Under the pieces are notes generated by a model. The model searched no databases and was not told where the DNA came from. It saw only the letters and a program-made list of their open reading frames with translations. DNA of 64,000 bases, from positions 57,538,312 through 57,602,311 of the forward strand of contig OZ024870.1 of NCBI GenBank assembly GCA_964017185.1, in the 5' to 3' direction. The position numbers and the translations under genes are program-made. Positions 55,800 to 64,000 of the stretch are shown piece after piece. Origin of the DNA: Rugalucina vietnamica. Its lineage: Eukaryota; Mollusca; Bivalvia; Lucinida; Lucinidae. The stretch's first letter is position 1. The number at the start of each line of letters is the position of its first letter.

Positions 55800-55885
55800 T
55801 GTCCTACCCGGACTCGAACCCAGGACCTTTCGATTCTATGTCTTACACTCTACCTACTGAACTATTCAGCTGGGCGTCTTGATCA
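55800..55885 (-). other. tRNA-like block in foldback right arm
   Basis: On the - strand ATAGTTCAGTAGGTAGAGT (A-box-like) and GGTTCGAGTCCGGG (B box). Counterpart of 49780-49860, clearly diverged. Confidence 0.6.
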
Positions 55886-56073
55886 ATTTCGTTTTTTGCG
55901 TGTCTCATTTAATACACCTCCGGTGGGCTGTTGGTAGTTTTAACTAAGTAATTCTTCATATCGCCCCTCGCCTTCGTCTCAAATATGCCCTCACGAGTCG
56001 TCGCCCATCACACACAAAGTCGTAACCGCAAGCGCCAGCAAAATTTACGTTCAAAAGTGAAAAATGTCTATTA

Positions 56074-57030
56074 TCTTGATGTGTCTTGAGCAATCGGTGG
56101 ATTTATTCAAGAAACTTCTGAATTTCGTCATCATTCTCATCAAACCAGTCTTGATGTTTTCGAGATGGATGTCTTAAAGTAGTCGCAGCTGAAGAATGAA
56201 CCGTTTTATGGAAAACTGTCCAGAACTTTTTCTTCGGGGTCCTCTGAACTGAGATTGATTGCATCCAGTTGGTTGCAAATTGCCTTTCAGAAATCTTGTT
56301 TAGCTGTCTTTATTGAGCTTTGAGAAACCCAGTCTCTTAGGTGCTTTCTTGCATTGAGGTCGTCTTGCTGTCTGGATAGGTTGCTGACAACCAGTCTATG
56401 ATCTGTCCAGCATTCTGCACCACACACAGTCTTTGTCACTTTGACATCCCGCCTGTCTTTTCTCCGCACTGCGACACAGTCTATGAGATGCCAATGTTTG
56501 GAACGGGGATGCATCAATGATGATTTGTTTCTATTAGGTAGACAGAAGACTGTGTATGTGATTAGAAGATCATGTTCAACACACTTTCTTAGAAGCACGA
56601 GACCATTGTTGTTGCACTTTCCAACCCCTTCCTTCCCAGGTCTGGCGGTCTGAACCAACTCTGGCATTTTAGTCGCCAAGAAGGATAAGCTTATCTGTAC
56701 GGGGTGTTGCAGAAATAACGTCGTCTAATTCATTATAGAACTTGACTTTAACCTCACCTGGATTGGACATCGAGGGTACATAGACACTGACAAATTTTAC
56801 ATGTTTATTGCTTGACAGAGGAAGTCTCAATGTCATTAGTCGATCATTCATGACTTCTTTGATCTCCCCAACATCTGCGAATCGAGTTTTACACAGTGCA
56901 GCTATCTGTATGCCATACTGCCCAACAAGGGCCGTTCTACGATGTGGTCTATATGACCCAAAATGTCCGCACATTCCATGTGCCAATCCTCTAATGGATT
57001 ACTTTTGTCTTTTTTCTTTCGACCGCTAAG
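56074..57030 (-). mobile_element. LINE family Z: endonuclease part
   Basis: Frames read RRTALVGQYGIQIAALCKTR, VKFVSVYVPSMSNPGEVKVK, TPRTDKLILLGD and, after a frameshift, KCNNNGLVLLRKCVEHDLLI and WHLIDCVAVRRKDRRDVKVT then ECWTDHRLVVSNL. These are the ordered blocks of an apurinic-type LINE endonuclease. The segment between ADVGEIKEV and NDRLMTLRL is shorter than in the family. It is inactive. The element continues at 49583 across the foldback insertion. Confidence 0.85.
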
Positions 57031-57600
57031 AGGGATTCCCGCAGATCGCGGTTAACCAGCAGGGGGTTTGAAGCAGGCAGTTGCTTAGGGCATCTTTTCT
57101 AGCTCCTTCCCCATGCTACGGGGGTGAGCAGTGCGTCTTAAATACATATAGGTCTGCTCAGTCGCTCAGCCGACTGCGGAATTCCTCTTACTGCTTCTCC
57201 TGACGGAAAACGACCATATAGAACTGAGTCGCCTGCGTGTAGGTCTGCAACTACAGCTCCCGGTCTGTCCTGCATCTGCCGCGACACCACTCGCACATCG
57301 CCACAGGACTTTTGTAGGTATGTGGGTGCAAGTATAATGAAATTGTTATGTATGCAAGTGCTTACAAAGTGTGTTGAGAAATAAGATTACGTGCGCTATG
57401 AAATTTGATTATAAATAGTGAGGAAGAGGTGCACAACGTCAACCTCACTTTCTCGTCCTCACCCAGCAAGACACAGGTCAAGACATCTGGAGTTGGGTTT
57501 GGATGCAGTGGATGACCGTAACATCTTAAGTGCCTTGTCACGCTCTGCATGTTCCACAACAGGTTGCTGTATCGCTTTCTGAACCGCTGAATCAGATTAT
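57031..57600 (-). mobile_element. Probable 5' flank or UTR of LINE Z
   Basis: GC-richer than its surroundings and contiguous with the endonuclease start, but no second copy is in the window to prove membership. Confidence 0.35.
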
Positions 57601-58810
57601 TTCTTCCGCTCCGTCTGCCGAAACAGTCTTTGCCATATCCAGATACACGTTTTATGTTGGAATAACCTTTTCGAAGACGAATTGCTGAACAAAGCTGAAG
57701 AGCTCAATCTACCCTTTCTTAGGTTTTGTTTAGAGACCTGTTAACTCCATTGAGGACTGTTGACCAAAACTGACGAGTCCCCTTTTTGTAGAGAACTAGC
57801 AAAACACTAAGATGAGTTGCCGTCCAATGTTAACGAGCCCCGTCCGCACTGCATGACAACATGTTACAGTAGCAGTAAAACTGACTTGCATTTTATATAT
57901 AGATATTAATGACTTTACACGTTGTCCATTAGAGACTGGGGCCAGTCTAATATAAAGAGTTAAGTCATTATTGAATGCGGAAAATATTTATGTATTGACG
58001 TGCCTTTTGCATAAGGAAATGTTTATGAGAAGTTTCGTTTTGCTAAGTACACAAAATCATACTTTAATAAGGAAGCTATGTATCTATTGATTTGACGAAT
58101 TGCTAAAAAAAGATCTTATTGCTCTCTTCGTATTCTTTGCTGTTTGCCATGTCATGCATTTTGGCCTTTTTTGAACAGTAAACTACAGATTCTTATACAT
58201 TTCTTGCTTATTTGTCTTTTTTTACAGAAAAACTGACACCAATCAAGTTTTGACTTAGGTTAGATGAGGTCCCACTGAGGTTATAAAACGTTTTTCATGC
58301 TCAATTCAGCTGAGCATAAAATAGCTCAAATGAATTTGAATTTGAAGGTGTAAAACTCCAAAGCCTGTAATTTATCCTGCTTATAAATATTAAAATGCTA
58401 ACGATTGTTGGCATTGTATACATATATGAGCAGAATAAATTTTAGTCTCAGGTGAGCTGACCATGAGAAAAAAAGTTTTATAACCTAGGGACAAGGGAGA
58501 TACTTGTTACAATATTGTTACACTAGCATCTCAATGCAAGGACCGTAAGACAGATAAGAGTATAGGCCTACAACCAGACGTGGGAACCGAATTTGATGAT
58601 CGTGCTTTTTCAAAACGAATGGCAAAGTCCTTAGAAAATCTCGAAGGTGCTAGCGGAGTGGTAGAGGAGGATGGGAATGTGAGGTTTTGCTTTTGTCAAG
58701 ACACAGGAGGGAAAATTGGAGGAGAAATTAACGAAATAAGAATCATGGATTCACATGTAGGAAAAGGATAGCGAACTTTGTTTGGACATATAGAGGTTAA
58801 TGCAACAAAA
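57601..58810. other. Unassigned intergenic sequence
   Basis: A short frame at 58580-58771 (63 codons) has no recognised similarity or splice context. Otherwise nothing is seen. Confidence 0.4.
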
Positions 58811-58812
58811 TT

Positions 58813-59062
58813 GAGCCACCACATGGGAAAACCAACAATCGGCACAGGCGAAGATAAAGGCGCAAATCAGCTTCGCAGTAACTGCGAAGCTGATCAGCGC
58901 TTTTGTTTTCGCTACTCGGATAGTACAATTCCTCTTCTACTTAAATCCGTTATTTCAAACTTCTAGCTCTTTTCTGTGCTTGTACAGTTCGGTTTGTGTC
59001 GGACCTGTTCGGAAACCACATTGTTCGGAAACCACAATGTTGGTTTCCCCACGAGGCGGCTC
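58813..59062 (-). mobile_element. M1 copy, complete
   Basis: Reverse copy, stem GCTTCGCAG / CTGCGAAGC. A short duplication (GTTCGGAAACCACA) is present near one end. Confidence 0.85.
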
Positions 59063-59164
59063 AAATGACATCACATCAGTATCATCAAGAGAAAGAACTA
59101 ACTTCTCAAGGCAGGGGAATACGGCGATGCACGAATGGACGCACAATGGTAAAAGAACAGAAGA

Positions 59165-59575
59165 ATAAAGCGTTCTACTGAATCTGAATAGTTTACTGGT
59201 GACACGCCAAATCGCCAAATGATATTATTTCACCAGGGGGGGGGGTCGGATGGAGGAGAAATTAGTCCCTAGAACGCACGAGTGAAGCGAACTTGGACAC
59301 ACAATCATCTGGCATTTCAGTGGTGGAAAACAGAGTCAGAAAGGTCATTCTAGTCCCTGATAGTCTGGGAAAGAATCTACATTTATATACCTCTATACTA
59401 GCAGATGGTAGCTGAAATGTTTGACTATTTCTACAACGCCTAGTCTTGGGGATAAGATCATTTGTAGGTATTCTGGCTTTACCCTTCAGACCTTTGTATA
59501 GCAATATGTCGATTATCCGTCCTCCTTTTCTTGAGAGATTCCCACTTGAGTTGTTCAAGAATGCCAGTCATACCT
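59165..59575 (-). mobile_element. LINE 3' fragment, family B
   Basis: Frame ends FSTTEMPDDCVSKFASLVRS, as at 4300-4895, followed by the tail ACTATTCAGATTCAG on the - strand. Only the last ~100 codons are present. Confidence 0.82.
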
Positions 59576-59629
59576 TCTTCCTCGTTGCTGACAAGGATTA
59601 AAAGAATCTATGATGGGGTTGAGGCCGAG

Positions 59630-59725
59630 ACAAGAAAATCTCAGGCAAGTTTTCAGATTATTCAAGTCTCATCCGAGGCTCTGCTTAGGATGAGACTAGA
59701 ATAATCTGAAAACGAACCTGAAATT
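59630..59725. repeat. Short inverted repeat
   Basis: TTTTCAGATTATTC with TCATCC and its complement GGATGA ... GAATAATCTGAAAA form a ~40-bp-arm imperfect hairpin. Confidence 0.6.
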
Positions 59726-60680
59726 TCCGTGTTGAGGCATCAACACCATCATTGATTATTTTTCTCACTCGTCACTTAAAGCATTCTGACTCTTCATAGG
59801 CTACAAGTGCTATTCAGGAAGCCATTTTGTTTTACATGAAACAATATGCAAATTAACAAATGAAAAAATAAAAAATATTTTGTATATGCGCTAACCTTAC
59901 GTATCAGCATTTTGTTTTGTGCATAAAATTCTCATCAAAATTAAATTTTGAGATTTTTATCAAAGCAGCAGACTACAATTACTCCAGTGAACTTCCTGAA
60001 ATTAACATCTCCAAGTTTATTTTTGTCACTAAGAGTTGACACCTGGCTTATCATTTCCTTATATGGAAGTACACATGAAGAGATGTACATTTATATTGGC
60101 TAAATACAGAAATGATTGGCATTTCGAGACAGCTGAAATCTACTAGTACTGAGACAGAAATGTCTCAGACAGGCACACAAAGGGATATGCTTGTCTGATG
60201 GGTGAGAAATTGAGATGTTGTCATATAACAAAGGGAGACTACCCCCTGGAGTCCCAAGGACATGGAAAACTGTGATTCGAACTAAAGCTAACTATAAAAC
60301 ATAGTCGAGAGAATGAGAATGTCCCTATATCGAATGGCATGCAGTAACATCTGATGTTGAGATAACCCAGGACAGGAGGACAACTATTTTTGTAAAACAA
60401 GACGTACCATATTCAGACATTTGAACAGCGCTACAAACAGACCGTGTGAACTTGCTGTACACAAATTACTTTACTTGTGGTTTTGAATGAAAGCAACCGC
60501 ACTTCATCCAGGACACGAAATATTTTTTCAACCAGTTGCCAAAGATACACCGACCCTTACCAGATAACACAGTTTTCTTACATCCTTTAGTCCGGCATCC
60601 AAGGTATCTAGTGGGGCAACCTCCCAAGCAGCTCTTAGATTTCTTGGTCTTTTGTCTCTTTATTTCTTGAAAAGTGGATG
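59726..60680. other. Unassigned intergenic sequence
   Basis: Nothing recognised. Confidence 0.4.
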
Positions 60681-61106
60681 TTCATGTATGGATGGCTGAC
60701 TGGGCCCATTCTAGCTGTAAATTGTCTGTTGCAAGTAGAGCAAGGAAATTGCTGGTGGCCCATTGGTCTTGGCTTTGTTCTTTCCACTTCACATATTCTC
60801 TTTTTGTCATAATGAGCTGCTCCTTTGTTGATGAGACTGCGCCACTTTGATCGCTCCTGTGCAGCCTGTTCTCAAGACTGTATTGGTAGGACGAAATCCT
60901 TCAGAGAGGCTTTGAGGGTGTCTTCGTAAGTTTCTTCTGACCACCTTGAGAGCGCTTTCCCTCCGGTAATTCTCCATAGAAAACTTCCTTCAGGTATTCT
61001 TATAACATGACCAGTCCATCTTAGTTGTGTTAGCTTTAAGACTGTATGCATGCTTTGCATCCCTGAATTCTTCAGGGCCTCTGTGTCTGGAATCTTGTCT
61101 TGCAAT

Positions 61107-61177
61107 TTAGGCCAAAAAACAAAAAAAAAAATAAGAATGTTTCCGGTAACATGCCAGAAAAAAAATGGGTCGATAGG

Positions 61178-61215
<38 letters not shown>

Positions 61216-61595
61216 AAGCCTTACCATGTAAAATACCTGAACATAGATATTTATTTATTTATTTATACATTATTTATAGAGGACTGCACATTTAGCTAAA
61301 ATAGCTAGTCTACCATATGATCCTCTAAAACATATATACATACTATGTACAAAACATTTCATAAAATGACATAAAATGATATACAGTTTAATCAGAATTA
61401 AACTGTTTTCTCCTCCAGTACACATGCACAGCTTCTTAGTTAAATGTTTTTATTCATTTGCCGGTCCGGTAATAGAAAAACACGATCTTTTTTCGATTTT
61501 CGAGTTTTTATTTTCGGAAAACAGGAAAAAAAAATAGTGTCGGGGAGTTTTTGACAGGGTCGGTCGGGTTATTTTTGGCCTTAATTTTAGTAGTT
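61107..61595. mobile_element. AT-rich insert in LINE Z
   Basis: Bounded by TTAGGCCAAAAAAC and its rough complement TTTTTGGCCTTAATTTT, contains long T runs (61180-61210). Probably a small TIR element, uncertain. Confidence 0.45.
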
Positions 61596-61865
61596 TAAAA
61601 AAAAACAGCTGAAGTGGTCTCTTTGTATGACGTTGGTATACTGGCCAGGTCCCACAATCATATAAGAGCGTTGATAGTATCACAGCCTTGTAGACTTTCA
61701 GCTTGGTGTCAAGCTTGATTCCATTTCCCTCCCAGACATTTGCACGGAGTCTTTTAAATCCCACAATGGCTTTTGCAATTCTGACAGCGACCTCATCATC
61801 AATGTGCAGTGCATTGGAGAGAGTGCTTCCGAGGTAAGTGAATTTATCAACATTTTTTTTTTTTT

Positions 61866-62112
61866 GTTTATGTCTTGGTGTTTAAAATTGTTTGTGCTGT
61901 TGGCACCTAATGTATGTTTTCATATTTCTAGTTAAGTTTAGGTAACTGAGTGGCCACATATTGGGAAAATAGCTGTTCATTCGGCTTACGATATGTTTTC
62001 ATGATATAAGTACCTGATTGTTAATTTAGTTTTTTCCCACCTCGGTTTTTGGCATTGGAATCTTTTTCTGATTGCGCCTTTTCCTGATCTTTGCCTACTT
62101 GTACCTCTTTGT
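61866..62112 (+). mobile_element. R3 repeat copy inside LINE Z
   Basis: Flanking LINE sequence is continuous with the copy at 48290-48310 (AATTTATAATTTTTGTCCAT) apart from extra T residues, so R3 entered a T tract without an evident duplication. Confidence 0.75.
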
Positions 62113-62413
62113 CCATTCACAGTGAACGATGGTTCATTGTACAGTTTTCCATATGCTGGTTGGTGTACAATCTCTGTATTTTTTGTGCTGATTGTAAGAT
62201 CATAGTTATCACATGATTGTTAAACTTGATCCATGGCCCTTTGCATTTTTGACTCGAGCAGGCGTTTTATCCACATCATCTGCATAGAGGAGCTCATCTA
62301 GTATGCACCTTAGTTTTTGCTTGCAATTCTTTTGTTGAATAGTTTTCCATCAAAGCGGTGCCTGATTGGAAAACTAGTAACACTGTCCTGAGTAGCAGCC
62401 ACTGTCATAATTT

Positions 62414-62572
62414 GAGCCGCCTCATGAGAAAACCAACAATCTGCAGATGCGAAAACAAAGACGCAGATCAGTTTCGCGGTCACCGCGAAGCTAATCAGCG
62501 CCTTTGTTTTCGCTACACGGATAGTACACTTCCTCTTCTTCTTAAATCCGAAATTTCAAGCTTCTATCCCAC
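62414..62572 (-). mobile_element. M1 copy, truncated
   Basis: Reverse copy with stem TTTCGCGG / CCGCGAAG. Lost after CTTCTATCCC. Confidence 0.8.
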
Positions 62573-62768
62573 CCTGTATACCGTTGATGCAACCAAATTT
62601 GTTTCGGCACAGATTGATGCAACATTTCACGAAGGTAGGGGGAAATGGAGAACGGAAAACTGACCTTTAATTCAATTTTACAGGCATTAATATAAGGATG
62701 TCTTGGCCGTGCCTTTGTGGGAAAACAAAGTAAGGATACCTTCAGTTTTTGCCATAAGTAGTTTGTTA

Positions 62769-64000
62769 AACCAGAGGACCATTGGTCCTGAGAACGCTCA
62801 CCTGAAGCCTGATCTTGGAGAATTAAGTCATCATGAAATGACCTGAGTGATCTTGGAGAATTAAGTCATCATGAAATGACCTTGACCTTGAATACTCACA
62901 CACCTTTATTGACTTCACAAGTTGTCTGCATCTGCAAAGTTTCAGGTCTCAGGCTGCAATAGTTTCCAAACCCAGTGATTTCTGAGAAAACCATAATTTT
63001 AATTTTGATATTTAAATGACCTTGGGTCAAGGTCAACAAATGACCTTGGCCTTCATTAATTACTTACCTTCATTGACTCCATTAGTTATCTGCATCTAGC
63101 AACTTTCAGGTCTCAGGCTGCAACAGTTTCCAAAATATCCATTGTTTTCGCCTTTTCCCATGTAAAAGCCTATGTTTCCAAAATTGACCTTGCCGTAAAA
63201 TAGGTCAGGGTCATCCTAGGGTCATCATTTCAACAAACTATGATGGGCTGGAGTCCCAAATGCTACATACCAAGTTTCGCGTAAATCAGCCAGCCGGTTC
63301 TGGCGAAGAAGAGTTTGAGTGGTTTTTATCATAGTTGGGCATGGCGGCCATCTTGGTCATGTGACCCGAATTTCGCGATCACACTTTCGTTCCCCCTACC
63401 CATGGACGCTCCACATAAAATTTCACTTTGATTGGCCAAGCAGGTTCAGAGAAGGGATCTTTGAAAAGTGTGTATGGATGACAGACTGGCCAAGGTCAAG
63501 AAATGACCTTGACCTAAATTAATCACATACCTTCATCTACTCCATTAGTTGTTTGCAGGTCTCAGGCTGCAACAGTTTTCAAAAAATCCATAGTTTTCAC
63601 TTTTCCCATGTAAAAGCCTATGTTTCCAAAATTGACCTTGCCGTAAAATAGGTCAAGGTCATCCTAGGGTCATCATTTGATCAAACTATGATGGGCTGGA
63701 GTCCCAAATGCAACCTACCAAGTTTCATGAAAATTGGCCTGCCGGTTCTGGAGAAGAAGATTTTTGAGTGGTTTTTACCATATATGGGTGTGGCGGCCAT
63801 CTTCGTCATGTGACCTGGATTTCACGATCAAACTTTCGTCTCCCCTATCCATGGATGCTCCACATAAAATTTCACTTTGATTGGCCAAGCAGTTTCAGAG
63901 AAGAAGATCTTTGAAAAGTGTGTATGGACGACAGACAGGCCAAGGTCAAGAGATGACCTTGACCTAAATTAATCATATACCTTCATCTACTCCATTGGTT
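62769..64000 (-). mobile_element. H1 copy running off the window
   Basis: Begins (3' end) with AACCAGAGGACCATTGGTCC, then CGCTCACCTGAAGCC, a local duplication (GATCTTGGAGAATTAAGTCA twice) and at least two internal repeat units. The 5' hairpin end is outside the window. Confidence 0.85.

Larger units (their letters stand above)
49589..56068. mobile_element. 6.48-kb foldback element with tRNA-like modules
   Basis: Inverted ends start GACATTTTTCACTTTTGAAC on both sides. TATTA is present at 49584-49588 and 56069-56073. The arms (about 49589-51040 and 54780-56068) match with indels. Each arm carries a tRNA-like block with GGTCCTGGGTTCGAGTCC. The empty site is readable: joining the LINE Z flanks gives an uninterrupted frame HQDNTSSVSKK with TAATA once. 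The interior holds a SINE, CA/CG repeats, an H1b fragment and no frame longer than about 110 codons, so no transposase is visible. Confidence 0.85.
60690..62345 (-). mobile_element. LINE Z second copy, C-terminal half, interrupted
   Basis: Pieces in order on the - strand: DELLYADDVDK (about 62300-62270), a block with RANVWEGNGIKLDTKLKVYK (about 61750-61690), then DKIPDTEALKNSGMQSMHTV and QLRWTGHVIRIPEG (61105-61000), then the zinc-finger end near 60740. Interrupted by R3 (61866-62112) and by an AT-rich insert (about 61107-61595). Confidence 0.8.

Noticed and set aside
58580..58771. Small protein-coding gene
   Set aside because: 63 codons with no similarity, no splice context and no second copy. 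This length is expected by chance.
9098..62572. Many short frames in M1 copies reading like MRKPTIxxxENKxADQLRS
   Set aside because: They occur on both strands of a non-coding element, are never extended, and recur only where M1 recurs. They are translations of the hairpin, not genes.

Overview
The window is animal nuclear DNA: AT-rich, with GT-AG introns, non-LTR retrotransposons, tRNA-derived SINEs, many small inverted-repeat elements and simple repeats. The mix of repeats suggests a marine invertebrate, most likely a bivalve mollusc; that is inferred from memory of repeat types, not from a marker gene. There are no bacterial-type genes, operons or CRISPR arrays.

Two host genes can be read exon by exon, and they converge tail to tail. 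(1) STX18 (syntaxin-18, an ER Qa-SNARE) lies on the + strand, 8001-25075, in 11 coding exons. Every splice phase agrees and the product is 334 aa with a C-terminal membrane anchor. (2) A core-2/I-branching beta-1,6-N-acetylglucosaminyltransferase (GT14/GCNT family) lies on the - strand in 3 coding exons (44476-43521, 40813-40587, 37637-37336). The product is 494 aa, a type II Golgi protein. They are unrelated biochemically, apart from both acting in the secretory pathway.

Almost everything else is mobile DNA. 1-4 kb: an inverted-repeat DNA element whose left arm is tandemly triplicated, then LINE 3' pieces. 5.3-7.95 kb: a 5'-truncated, frameshifted LINE directly upstream of the STX18 start. 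8-25 kb: STX18 introns packed with small elements, several ending within 20-30 bp of a splice acceptor, plus a decayed duplicate of exon 7. 26-36 kb: nested Helitron-like tandem-repeat elements (families H1 and H2), one carrying a higher-order satellite. 37-44.5 kb: the GCNT gene with element-filled introns. 47-57 kb: a LINE split by a 6.48-kb foldback element whose empty site can be read directly. 58-64 kb: more LINE and small-element fragments and an H1 copy running off the end.

The best candidates for something undescribed are the H1/H2 families (same end architecture, repeated insertion in one internal T tract), the 6.48-kb foldback element with tRNA-like modules in its arms, and an abundant ~235-bp element (M1) whose hairpin stem shows paired changes between copies.
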